Shown: positions 21,037 to 30,525 of the stretch, one piece after another
Layout: every line of letters starts with the position of its first letter
How positions within the stretch are numbered: position 1 is the first letter of the stretch
Assembly: GCF_000755285.1 (NCBI RefSeq)
Contig: NZ_BBMK01000003.1
Coordinates: 1-64,000 of the forward strand
Direction: 5' to 3'
Source: Nonlabens ulvanivorans
Lineage (GTDB): Bacteria > Bacteroidota > Bacteroidia > Flavobacteriales > Flavobacteriaceae
DNA: 64,000 bases
Notes under the pieces: generated by a model
What the model was told of the DNA's origin: nothing
Database searches by the model: none
Seen by the model: only the letters and a program-made list of their open reading frames with translations
Program-made: the position numbers and the translations under genes

Positions 21037-21545
21037 TGTGCAAGTGTGTCTGCAAAAATATCTTGCGTGATTTGATCAAAAATGATTTCTAATGCGGTAT
21101 CTAGGGCAGCACCCTGAAGTTGGGTAGTAGCGGCATAATCATAGAAAAAGTTATATTTTTTTTCAAAGCTAGCCTCATCGTCTTTAGTATTAGTAAATCT
21201 TAAATTTACTTCAATAGTGACACGGTTTTGCGATGCTGTGTTGCTAGCGGTTGCCGTCATAGGGGCGATATAGAATCGAGTGATTTCTCCTTGATAAATA
21301 TAGTCTCCATTTTTATTAACTAAATCTAAACTGCTTTGATTTAAAATAAGGTCTTGTAGTTCAAGTGTAAAGGTCCTTTCAATACCAGGCTCTACATATG
21401 CGGCTTGATTTTGAAAAAAATCAACTTGATAGGTCTTAATGTTATCGGGTATGGAAACACCTGATAAGCTATAGCCAAAACCACAGGATGTTATACTCAA
21501 TAATAAAATAAAGCCTATTACTATCTTTTGAATTCTATAAATCAT
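21030..21545 (-). CDS. lptE: LPS assembly lipoprotein LptE
   Basis: A 171-residue outer-membrane lipoprotein that plugs LptD in LPS export. The signal IVIGFILLLSITSCGFGYSL contains the lipobox Cys followed by a Gly-Phe-x-Tyr start typical of Bacteroidota LptE; NQAAYVEPGIERTFTLELQD, NGDYIYQGEITRFYIAP and a C-terminal DQITQDIFADTLAQW helix follow. It overlaps the upstream sigma-54 activator gene by 11 nt and the TPR gene by 7 nt, so the block is one operon. Confidence 0.88.
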   Translation of the reverse strand: MIYRIQKIVIGFILLLSITSCGFGYSLSGVSIPDNIKTYQVDFFQNQAAYVEPGIERTFTLELQDLILNQSSLDLVNKNGDYIYQGEITRFYIAPMTATASNTASQNRVTIEVNLRFTNTKDDEASFEKKYNFFYDYAATTQLQGAALDTALEIIFDQITQDIFADTLAQW

Positions 21546-22824
21546 ATTGCTTTATTTTACGATAAAGAGTGCGTTCTGAAATACCTAAGTCGTCTGCAGC
21601 TGCTTTGCGTTTACCTTTATGACGCTCTAACGATTTTTTTATTAGTTCTATTTCTTTATCCATTAAAGATAAAGACTCCTCTTCCTGCACTTCTTGAGCA
21701 AAATCATAACGGTCATTCTGTGCTACCGGTTCTACAAAATTTGACTGCGGTTGTGTGTCAAAAGAAGGTGTGTCAACCTGCGTGACTTCATATGCTTGAT
21801 CAATGACATCTTCATAATCATCACCTTTGGCATCTTCACCATAAATACGCTTGATTAGACTTTTGTTGTCTTCTTGAACATCATTAATATCGCCTTTAAC
21901 CATTAACTCATTAGTTAATTTCTTAAGGTCATTTAAATCATTTTTCATGTCAAAAAGAACCTTGTAAAGAATCTCTCGCTCATTTGCAAAGTCGCTATCA
22001 TTCTTTTTGCTAGTACCTATGACTGCTGGTAAGTTTTTTCCAGCGTCTGGTAGATAATTACGTAAAACTGTCGCGTTAATGTTGCGTTCTTTTTCTAGAA
22101 CGCTTATTTGTTCAGCTATGTTGCGCAATTGTCTTATGTTTCCACTCCATCTATAACTTTCTAATAGGGAAATGGCACCGTCATCTAATCTCAATGTTGG
22201 CATTTTATATTTCATTGCAAAATCTGATGCAAACTTGCGGAAAAGTAAATGTATATCTCCTTTTCTTTCTCTTAACGGTGGTAAGTGTATGTCTACTGTG
22301 CTTAATCTATAGAAAAGATCTTCTCTAAACTTCCCTTTTTCAATAGCATCGGTCATGCGCACATTAGTGGCAGCTACTATACGTACATCTGTTTTTTGAG
22401 TTGCTGATGACCCTACTTTTAAGAATTCGCCATTTTCAAGAACACGTAGTAAGCGCACTTGTGTAGGAAGTGGAAGTTCACCTACTTCATCTAAAAATAT
22501 AGTTCCTCCATCTGCAACTTCAAAATATCCAGATCGGGTAGATGTAGCTCCTGTAAAAGCTCCTTTTTCATGACCAAAAAGTTCTGAATCTATAGTTCCT
22601 TCTGGGATAGCACCACAGTTAACAGCAATATATTTACCGTGTTTGCGATGAGATTGAGCGTGTATAATTTTGGGTATACTTTCTTTACCTACACCACTTT
22701 CTCCAGTAACTAGTACAGATATGTCTGTAGGAGCTACTTGAATTGCTTTTTCAATTGCGCGATTGAATCCTGGGTCATTTCCTATAAGTTCAAATCGCTG
22801 TTTAATTGATTGTACACTTTCCAT
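21535..22824 (-). CDS. Sigma-54-dependent transcriptional activator without receiver domain
   Basis: A 429-residue AAA+ enhancer-binding protein. Seen: Walker A VTGESGVGKESIPKIIH, ELFGHEKGAFTGA (sigma-54 contact loop), DGGTIFLDEVGELPLPTQVR (Walker B), RLSTVDIHLPPLRERKGDI, and a Fis-type HTH at the C-terminus (KAAADDLGISERTLYRKIKQ). The N-terminus enters the AAA+ domain almost at once, so there is no phospho-receiver or other recognised sensor. A 110-residue acidic linker separates AAA+ from HTH. It lies 2 nt after miaB and overlaps lptE. Targets are not evident; a link to envelope or LPS control is an inference from position. Confidence 0.92.
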   Translation of the reverse strand: MESVQSIKQRFELIGNDPGFNRAIEKAIQVAPTDISVLVTGESGVGKESIPKIIHAQSHRKHGKYIAVNCGAIPEGTIDSELFGHEKGAFTGATSTRSGYFEVADGGTIFLDEVGELPLPTQVRLLRVLENGEFLKVGSSATQKTDVRIVAATNVRMTDAIEKGKFREDLFYRLSTVDIHLPPLRERKGDIHLLFRKFASDFAMKYKMPTLRLDDGAISLLESYRWSGNIRQLRNIAEQISVLEKERNINATVLRNYLPDAGKNLPAVIGTSKKNDSDFANEREILYKVLFDMKNDLNDLKKLTNELMVKGDINDVQEDNKSLIKRIYGEDAKGDDYEDVIDQAYEVTQVDTPSFDTQPQSNFVEPVAQNDRYDFAQEVQEEESLSLMDKEIELIKKSLERHKGKRKAAADDLGISERTLYRKIKQYDL

Positions 22825-22826
22825 AA

Positions 22827-24297
22827 TTACTCAGTATCAACAGTTAATGGACCTTTCATGTCTGAATATCCTACGGCTTCACCTATTAAAGTAGCACTCG
22901 TACAATCAGTTATTTTAACATTGACAAAATCTCCAACTTTATAGTTCTCTTTGGGAAAAACGGCTACATAATTTTGAGAATTGCGACCTGCCCATTGTGA
23001 GTCAGATTTCTTAGACTCTTTCTCAATAAGACATTCTACTGTTTTACCTATAAAGTATTGAGCTCTTTCTAATCCAGTTCTTCTTTGTATGGTAATAATC
23101 TCGTTCAGTCGTCTGCTTTTCACTTCTTCAGGAACGTCATCTTCCATTTTACGAGCAGCCATGGTGCCTGGTCGTTCTGAATATGCAAACATAAATCCAT
23201 AATCATATTTCACATACTCCATAAGGCTTAATGTGTCTTGATGATCTTCTTCAGTCTCTGTAGGGAAGCCAGTAATCATATCTTGTGAAACAGCACATTC
23301 AGGTATAATAGCATGTACTCTATCTATAAGTCTCATGTATTCCTCTCGAGTATGTAACGATTCATCTCTTTTAAAATACGATCACTTCCAGATTGAACAG
23401 GTAGATGAATATAGTTGCAAATGTTCCTGTGCTTTGATATGGCGTGTAAAACATCATCACTGATATCTTGCGGATTACTAGTCGCAAAACGGACTCTTAA
23501 ATTAGGATAAGAGATGGCTACTTGATTTAATAATTGAGCAAAATCAACAGCTGTAGCTTGAGCCATAGGCGTTGCTTTTGCAAAGTCCTTTTTTAATCCG
23601 CCTCCATACCATAAATACGAATCTACATTTTGTCCTAATAAGGTAATTTCCTTAAAGCCTTTAGTGACCAAGTCATTAATTTCTTCTAGAATACTTTGTG
23701 GATCACGACTGCGTTCTCGACCACGAGTAAACGGCACAACACAAAAAGTACACATGTTATCACAACCACGTGTTATAGATACAAATGCAGTAACACCATT
23801 ACTGTTAAGTCTAACCGGTGCGATGTCTCCATAAGTTTCTTCTTTAGAAAGAATAACATTCACGCATCTCGTCCTTCATCAATTTCAGCGACTAGGTTAG
23901 GTAGGTCTTTATATGCATCAGGTCCTACAACCATGTCTACAATCTTTTCTTCTTCTAAGAATTTTGATTTTAGACGTTCTGCCATACAACCTAGAACGCC
24001 TACTTTCATATTTGGATTTTGTCTTTCTTTTACACGATTGTATTTTTCTAGACGTTTACGTACTGTTTGTTCTGCCTTGTCTCTTATTGAACATGTGTTC
24101 ACTAAGACTAGGTCAGCTTCTTCAAGTATATTGGTGGTATTAAAACCTTCCTTTGCAAGGATAGAGGCTACAATCTCAGAATCAGAAAAATTCATCTGAC
24201 AACCATAACTTTCTATATATAATTTACGACTATTCTTACCGTTGTTCTCCAACTGTATTGTCGTTCCTTGTTTTTCTTCTTCTATAATCTTTTCCAT
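22827..24297 (-). CDS. miaB: tRNA 2-methylthio-N6-isopentenyladenosine synthase (two frameshifts)
   Basis: About 490 residues when repaired. A radical-SAM methylthiotransferase modifying A37 of tRNAs. The N-terminal domain has [25 protein letters not shown] and [12 protein letters not shown] (three Cys of one Fe-S cluster). The radical-SAM motif [20 protein letters not shown] (CxxxCxxC), LLGQNVDSY and the C-terminal TRAM region follow. The frame shifts near 23863 (a C lost; repair gives [18 protein letters not shown]) and near 23340 (a T lost; repair gives [18 protein letters not shown]). Both breaks fall inside conserved sequence, so errors are likely. First gene of the leftward operon ending with secG. 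Confidence 0.94.
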
Positions 24298-24322
24298 CTA
24301 CGTTACCTCATTAATAAGCGTG

Positions 24323-24330
24323 CAAAGATA
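24323..24330 (-). promoter_or_regulatory. miaB operon -7 box
   Basis: TATCTTTG on the - strand fits TAnnTTTG and lies 25 nt before the miaB ATG. No clear -33 TTTG at ideal spacing. Confidence 0.4.
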
Positions 24331-24382
24331 CTAATTTTACTTGTTTTGTGACATATTGTCATACGATTGCTTTTTTAATTTT

Positions 24383-24396
24383 GCTTTCGCGTAAGC
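24383..24396. repeat. Near copy of iterated palindrome upstream of topA
   Basis: GCTTTCGCGTAAGC, one mismatch to GCTTTCGCGAAAGC, in the 297-bp region between divergent miaB and topA. Confidence 0.6.
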
Positions 24397-24538
24397 GGAA
24401 ACAACATTGTTAATCTTGCTATCAAAGGCTTGTCTTAGGTCAATTAATTTAAAGTGAGTCCTTGTCCTTAATATATACCTACCGATAGTGAACACATTGA
24501 GAATTTACCGAGTGCTTTAATTGATTGGGAATTAGACT

Positions 24539-24572
24539 TTTGCAGAACTAAAAAAAAATACACATACCTTTG
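24539..24572 (+). promoter_or_regulatory. topA promoter
   Basis: TTTG (24539-24542) and TACCTTTG (24565-24572) match the -33 and -7 consensus with a 22-nt spacer. The ATG is 22 nt downstream. The rest of the miaB-topA gap holds only a near copy of the iterated palindrome. Confidence 0.55.
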
Positions 24573-24594
24573 CATTCCAAAAATTCAAATCTGA

Positions 24595-27123
24595 ATGGCA
24601 AAGAATCTTGTAATTGTAGAGTCGCCGGCAAAGGCAAAGACCATAGAAAAATTCTTAGGTAAAGACTATAAAGTAGCATCCAGCTTTGGTCACATAGCTG
24701 ATCTTCCTGCAAAAGAGTTAGGTGTTGATGTAGATGATGATTTTACACCTAAATATATAGTTAGTTCAGATAAGAAAGATCTGGTAAAGAAACTAAAGAA
24801 AATGGCTGCCGAATCAGAAATGGTATGGTTAGCGAGTGATGAGGATCGCGAAGGAGAGGCCATTGCATGGCACCTTGCAGAGCAGTTAGATCTTAAAAAG
24901 GAGAAGACTAAGCGTATCGTTTTTAACGCGATTACAAAGAGTGCGATTCAAAAAGCAATTGAAAATCCACGTCAAATCGATTATGATCTGGTGAATGCTC
25001 AACAAGCACGTAGAATTTTAGATCGTATTGTAGGTTATGAAATATCTCCAATATTATGGAGAAAAGTTAAAGGTGGAGCTAGTGCTGGTCGTGTACAGTC
25101 TGTTGCGGTGCGGCTAATTGTAGAGCGCGAAAACGAAATAATCAATTTTAAAAGTGATAACTTTTTTAGAATCGATGCCGATTTCAATACTAAGGACGGA
25201 AGTCTTTTAAAAGCAAAGCTACCAGGAAATTTAAGTTCTCTTAAAGAGGCACAGAGTTTTCTTGAATTAAATAAAGGAGCTCAATTTGAGGTTGCAGATC
25301 TTGTTAAAAAGCCTGCTACTAAAAGTCCTGCGCCACCATTTACAACATCAACGTTACAACAAGAGGCTTCTCGTAAGCTGTTTTACAACGTTAGTCGCAC
25401 CATGCAACTAGCGCAACGTTTGTATGAAGCAGGTTTAATTACTTACATGAGAACAGATTCTGTGAATCTAAGTAATGAGGCAAAAAAAGGTGCTCAAGCA
25501 GAAATTGAAAGTGCTTATGGTGCAGAGTTTCATAAAGAGCGCAATTATAAAGGGAAGTCTAAAGGTGCTCAAGAAGCTCACGAGGCTATTAGGCCTACCG
25601 ATTTTGCAGTACATAGCGCTGGATTAGATAAGGATCAAACACGTCTTTATGAATTAATCTGGAAACGTGCTATAGCGAGCCAGATGAGCGATGCAAAGCT
25701 TGAACGTACTAATGTATCTATCAGTGCAAATACACATGATAAGAATTTTACAGCTAGTGGTGAGATTGTAAAGTTTGAAGGTTTCTTAAAAGTATATCTT
25801 GAGAGTACAGATGATGAAGATCTAGAACAACAAGGATTATTGCCTGCCTTATCGATAGGCCAAGACCTTTTAAATAAAAAAATTACTGCTACAGAACGCT
25901 TCACTAGACCACCTTATCGATTTACAGAAGCTTCGTTAGTAAAACAATTAGAGGAATTAGGTATAGGTAGACCATCTACATATGCTCCTACAATTACAAC
26001 TATTCAAAATAGAAAGTATATTGAGAAAGGTGTTTCTTTAGGTGAAGAAAGATCATATGTTCAATTGACGCTATCTAAAGATGCTATCAAGGAAAAAGAA
26101 CTGACAGAGAAAACAGGTTCTGATAAAGGAAAGTTAATACCAACTGATGTAGGTAGAGTTGTAAATGATTTTCTTGTTGAGCATTTTAGCAATGTATTAG
26201 ATTATAATTTTACAGCAAAAGTAGAAGAGTCATTTGATAACATTGCAGAAGGAAAAGAAGAGTGGACCGATATGATGAGTCACTTTTATAAAGGTTTCCA
26301 TCCTACAGTACAAGATGTTGCAGAGAATGCAGAGCGTGAGGTAGGAGAGCGAGTTTTAGGTACAGATGCTAATACAGGAAAACCTATCAGTGTAAGGTTA
26401 GGGCGTTTTGGGGCTATGGCTCAAATAGGAACGGTAGAAGATGAAGAGAAGCCGCAATTTGCGAGTTTATTGCCATCACAATCTTTAAATACAATTACAT
26501 TAGAAGAAGTGCTTGATCTATTTAAATTACCTAGAACAGTTGGAGACTACAATGGTTTTCCGGTTGAGGTAAATCAAGGTCGTTTTGGTCCATATGTAAA
26601 ATTCAACGAGAAGACATTTGTATCTCTTGAAGAAGGAGATGATCCTATGACGCTTACTTTCGAAAGAGCTGCAGAGTTAATTCAGCAAAAAGAAAAAGCT
26701 GATGCTCCTATTTATATGTTTGAAGAACAGCCAGTAACTAAAGGTGTTGGTCGTTTTGGTCCATTTATTAAATGGGCAGGAATGTTTATATCAGTAAATA
26801 AAAAATACGATTTTGATAATCTTTCTAATGATGATATTGAGCAATTAATTAAAGATAAAGTTCAGAAAGAAAAAGATAAACTTATCGTTAATTGGGAAGA
26901 TGAAGGTATAAGAATTGAAAAGGCTCGATGGGGGGGAAGGCACAACGTTATTAAAGGTAAAACTAAAGTTGAGTTAGCTAAAACTATTGATCCGCTCTCT
27001 ATTACTTTAGAAAAGGCAATAGAATTAGTGGCAAAGAAAGCTCCTAAGAAAAAAGCGGCAGCAAAGAAAAAACCAGCAGCAAAAAAGAAGGCAGCAGCAA
27101 AGAAAAAAACGACAAAGAAGTAA
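24595..27123 (+). CDS. topA: DNA topoisomerase I
   Basis: An 842-residue type IA topoisomerase relaxing negative supercoils. The Toprim domain has VIVESPAKAKTIEKFLG and ASDEDREGEAIAWHLA (residues 80-95). The catalytic Tyr284 lies in AGLITYMRTDSVNLS, and LEELGIGRPSTYAPTITTIQ follows. Instead of Cys4 zinc fingers the C-terminus has repeated short GRFGPYVK/GRFGPFIK-type TOPRIM C-repeats and ends in a histone-like Lys/Ala tail (KKKAAAKKKPAAKKKAAAKK) suited to binding DNA. A G7 run at 26930-26936 makes RWGGRHNV where RWGRHNV is expected, probably an extra Gly codon. It has its own promoter. Confidence 0.96.
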   Translation: MAKNLVIVESPAKAKTIEKFLGKDYKVASSFGHIADLPAKELGVDVDDDFTPKYIVSSDKKDLVKKLKKMAAESEMVWLASDEDREGEAIAWHLAEQLDLKKEKTKRIVFNAITKSAIQKAIENPRQIDYDLVNAQQARRILDRIVGYEISPILWRKVKGGASAGRVQSVAVRLIVERENEIINFKSDNFFRIDADFNTKDGSLLKAKLPGNLSSLKEAQSFLELNKGAQFEVADLVKKPATKSPAPPFTTSTLQQEASRKLFYNVSRTMQLAQRLYEAGLITYMRTDSVNLSNEAKKGAQAEIESAYGAEFHKERNYKGKSKGAQEAHEAIRPTDFAVHSAGLDKDQTRLYELIWKRAIASQMSDAKLERTNVSISANTHDKNFTASGEIVKFEGFLKVYLESTDDEDLEQQGLLPALSIGQDLLNKKITATERFTRPPYRFTEASLVKQLEELGIGRPSTYAPTITTIQNRKYIEKGVSLGEERSYVQLTLSKDAIKEKELTEKTGSDKGKLIPTDVGRVVNDFLVEHFSNVLDYNFTAKVEESFDNIAEGKEEWTDMMSHFYKGFHPTVQDVAENAEREVGERVLGTDANTGKPISVRLGRFGAMAQIGTVEDEEKPQFASLLPSQSLNTITLEEVLDLFKLPRTVGDYNGFPVEVNQGRFGPYVKFNEKTFVSLEEGDDPMTLTFERAAELIQQKEKADAPIYMFEEQPVTKGVGRFGPFIKWAGMFISVNKKYDFDNLSNDDIEQLIKDKVQKEKDKLIVNWEDEGIRIEKARWGGRHNVIKGKTKVELAKTIDPLSITLEKAIELVAKKAPKKKAAAKKKPAAKKKAAAKKKTTKK

Positions 27124-27129
27124 TTTTCT

Positions 27130-28292
27130 ATGGCATTTGAGTTTCTAAAACCCGTTAGCGATGAAGTGCAAGCTCATGCAATGTTGCAACCACAACACGC
27201 AATAGGTAACGTCATTAAAATACATACAGCACATACAGGTCTGCCTCAGTTAAAAGATGTTCAGATGGTTCTCGTAGGTGTATTAGAGAATCGTCGCGAT
27301 GAAAACGCCTTATTACAAATTAAAAATGTTGACCAAGCAAGAAAACAGTTCTACGAGCTGTTTCCAGGTAATTGGCTATTAAATATTGTGGATATGGGTG
27401 ATATTCATCCAGGTGATAAGGTAGAAGATACCTATTATGTCCTACAACAATTAACGGCAGAGTTTTTAACTAAGAAAATTATTCCTATTTATTTAGGTGG
27501 TAGTCAAGATTTAATGTATCCTATTTATAGAGCGTTTGATGATATCAAATACATGATTAATGTAGTTAATGTTGATTGTAGATTTGATATAGGAGATATA
27601 GAATTGCCTATTAGTTCTAGAAGTTATGTCGGGAAAATGGTAGCAGACCAACCGTATAATTTGTTTAATTATAGCAATTTGGGCTTCCAAACATATTTTA
27701 ATAGTCAAGATGAAATAGAGCTTCTGGAACGCATGTATTTTGATGCTACTCGATTAGGTGTCCTTGATGAAGATATAAAGCTTGCTGAGCCAGTAATGCG
27801 TGATGCAGATGTTGTGGGGGGATAGATATGGCAGTGGTGAAGGCTGGTGATACCGCTTTCGCGAAAGCGAATCCAAATGGGCTTAATGGCAAGCAAATTT
27901 GCAGTTTATCGAGATATGCAGGTATAAGTGATAGAACGCAAGTGTTTGGGATATTTGAAATTCCAATTGATGCTAGTTTAACAGGCTCGCAACTCATTGC
28001 AGAAATGATTTGGTATTTTATAGAAGGTTATAATTATAGGGCAGGAGAGCATCCTGTTAATGTAGAAAGTGGCTATCTAAAATATCGTGTACCTATTGAA
28101 GATGAGGTTCTAACATTCTATAAGTCTAATAAAACGGGACGATGGTGGATAGAGTTGCCTTTTCTTTCAAATGTTAATAATAAACTAAAACAACAAACGT
28201 TATTACCATGTACTCGCAAAGATTACGAACTGGCTTGTGATCAAAATTTGCCAGAGAGATGGTTAAAAGCGAGAAGAAAGAATGAAGTATAG
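27130..28292 (+). CDS. Arginase/formimidoylglutamase-fold protein (frameshifted)
   Basis: About 387 residues when repaired. It belongs to the ureohydrolase fold. IPIYLGGSQDLMYPIYRAFD, VVNVDCRFDIGD and DADVVGIDMAVVKAGD occupy the places of the metal motifs GGxHx, DAHxD and SxDxDxxDP, but most metal ligands are altered. The frame breaks at the G6 run 27816-27821; with G4 the chain reads DVVGIDMAVVKAGDTAFAKA and continues through QICSLSRYAGISDRTQVFGI. The gene sits between topA and gldK, as in other flavobacteria, where it is often labelled formimidoylglutamase. With changed ligands, enzymatic activity is doubtful. An iterated palindrome at 27855 encodes AFAKA. Confidence 0.75.
27855..27868. repeat. 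Iterated palindrome GCTTTCGCGAAAGC (arginase-fold gene)
   Basis: Exact copy, read as TAFAKAN just after the GIDMAVVKAGD motif, where paralogues have a variable loop. Confidence 0.8.
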
Positions 28293-28408
28293 CGTATTAA
28301 TGCGTAATTTGTCAAACTAAATTTATTTGGTAAAAAAAAAGTTGCCAGATATATATATTTTAGATAGGTTTACGACCTTAATTCATAAAGAAAACATAAA
28401 ATACCCTT

Positions 28409-29775
28409 ATGAAAAAGTTATTTGTCCTAGCAGCAGTGGTTGCTTTTCTAGCAAGTTGTGGTCGAGGAGACCGCGGAATGGTGGTTGGAGCTAAAGGAAA
28501 AGCATGGCATCCTGAGAAGCCCTACGGTATGACGTTAGTACCTGGTGGAGCGTTCATCATGGGTAAGAGTGATGATGATTTTGCCGCTACCAACAATGCG
28601 CCTACCAAAACAGTAACAGTGCCTTCATTCTATATGGATGAAACTGAAATTACGAATGCAGAGTATCGCCAGTTTGTTTACTGGGTAAGAGATTCTATAT
28701 TCAGGACTCGTCTAGCCATCATGGCAGATGATAATGGTTCTACTCCTGGTGATGACGGTATTGGTGAATTTGCATTTCTTGATGCAGATGAAAGTACTGA
28801 ATTGACTCCATGGGAGCAATATTATCAAGATAATTATGCGGGAATGGGAGAAACTGGATATGAAGGTCGCAAATTAAATCAAGATGTTGATTTGATATGG
28901 GATACAGAAGATATTCCAGATGAGTTCTATGCAGAGGTTTATGATTCCATGTACATTCCTTTTGAAGAGATGTATAATGGACAACGTACACTTGATGTAA
29001 AGAAATTAGTTTTCACATATTCAGAAATGGATATTCAAAAAGCTGCTCGCAATCCTAGAGATAAAAGAAGTAAATATATTACTCAAACTCCAGTAGAGAT
29101 CTATCCAGATACTACCGTTTGGATTCGTGATTTTAATTATTCTTATAACGAGCCTATGCATAATGATTACTTTTGGCATGAAGCTTACAGCGATTATCCG
29201 GTTGTAGGTGTAAACTGGAAGCAAGCGAAAGCATTCTGTCAATGGAGAACATTGTACCATAATGCTTTCAGAAAAGAACGTGGACGTCACAATGTAAATG
29301 CATACCGTCTACCTACTGAGGCAGAATGGGAATATGCCGCTCGCGGTGGTCTAGAAGGAGCTACTTATCCATGGGGTGGACCTTATGCAAAAAATGACAG
29401 AGGTTGTTTCTTAGCTAACTTCAAGCCATTACGTGGTGACTATGCAGCAGATCAAGCTTTATATACTGTTGAAGCTCGTTCTTATGAGCCTAATGAGTAT
29501 AATTTATTCAATATGTCAGGTAATGTTGCAGAATGGGTGAATTCATCTTATGACGCAGGTTCTTATGAATTTATGTCTTCTATGAGTCCTGTTGTGAATG
29601 ATGAGAACAACATGCGTAAAGGAGTTCGCGGTGGATCTTGGAAAGATATTTCTTATTTCTTACAAGTAGGAACTCGTGATTATGAGTATGCTGATTCGGC
29701 AAGAAGCTATATTGGTTTCCGTACGTACAATCTTACATGGGAACTGACGTTACTCTTAACGCAGCTACCAACTAA
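28409..29775 (+). CDS. gldK: Gliding motility lipoprotein GldK (3' frameshift)
   Basis: About 455 residues when repaired. An outer-membrane lipoprotein of the type IX secretion ring with GldN. MKKLFVLAAVVAFLASCGRG is a lipoprotein signal. A formylglycine-generating-enzyme-like (sulfatase-modifying) fold follows: GMTLVPGGAFIMGKSDDDFA, YMDETEITNAEYRQFVYWVR, RLPTEAEWEYAARGGLEGAT and MSGNVAEWVNSSYD. The frame is lost near 29728; restoring one G gives IGFRTVQSYMGTDVTLNAAT and a TAA at 29773-29775, 40 nt before gldL. First gene of the gldKLMN operon. Confidence 0.95.
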
Positions 29776-29815
29776 AATAAAATTTAACTACTAACTTAAC
29801 TAAACCCTTATTAAA

Positions 29816-30475
29816 ATGGCACAGTCTAAAACAACAAAGAAATTATTTAACATGGCTTACGGTATCGGAGCCTCAATTGTAATCATCGGAGCACTTTTCA
29901 AAATTCTTCACTGGGAATTAGATTTAGGATTTACTAAATTAACGGGTGGTACATTACTTGCAATTGGATTAATTACAGAAGCATTAATTTTCTTTATCTC
30001 GGCATTCGAACCAGTTGAAGATGACTTGGATTGGTCACTTGTTTATCCTGAATTATCTGGTGGTCAAACTATCGCTAAAAAAGGAAAGAAAGAAGAGCCT
30101 CAAGATGCGCAAGGATTACTTTCTAAGAAATTAGATGAAATGCTTAAGGAAGCTAAGCTTGATGGTGAGTTAATGTCTAGTTTAGGAAACAGTATCCGTT
30201 CTTTTGAAGGTGCTGCAAAAGGTATCGCTCCTACAGCTGAAGCAATGTCTTCAACTAAAAAATATTCTGAAGAAATGGCTCTTGCTGCAGCGCAAATGGA
30301 ATCATTAAATAGTCTTTATAAAGTACAAGTAGAAAGCTCTACACGTCAAGCTCAGGCTAACGAAGCAATTGCTGAAAACGCAACAAAACTTCAAGAGCAA
30401 ATGGCTGGACTTACTAATAACTTGTCTTCTTTAAACGGCGTTTATGGAAACATGTTAGGTGCAATGAAAGGATAA
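29816..30475 (+). CDS. gldL: Gliding motility protein GldL (T9SS motor)
   Basis: A 219-residue inner-membrane protein that with GldM forms the proton-driven motor of type IX secretion and gliding. Two N-terminal membrane helices (YGIGASIVIIGALFKILHW and GGTLLAIGLITEALIFFISA) include the acidic Glu of ITEALIFF, part of the proton path. A long cytoplasmic helical region rich in Ala, Gln and Glu follows. Intact frame, operon position between gldK and gldM. Confidence 0.96.
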   Translation: MAQSKTTKKLFNMAYGIGASIVIIGALFKILHWELDLGFTKLTGGTLLAIGLITEALIFFISAFEPVEDDLDWSLVYPELSGGQTIAKKGKKEEPQDAQGLLSKKLDEMLKEAKLDGELMSSLGNSIRSFEGAAKGIAPTAEAMSSTKKYSEEMALAAAQMESLNSLYKVQVESSTRQAQANEAIAENATKLQEQMAGLTNNLSSLNGVYGNMLGAMKG

Positions 30476-30525
30476 TTAGCAATAATTATAAATTAAAACT
30501 ATTAATAACAGCTAATTAGAATATT

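Noticed and set aside
27030..27120. Phase-variable repeat at the topA 3' end
   Set aside because: The AAA/GCA-rich repeats encode an ordinary Lys/Ala tail found in many topoisomerase I proteins; units are irregular at the DNA level.
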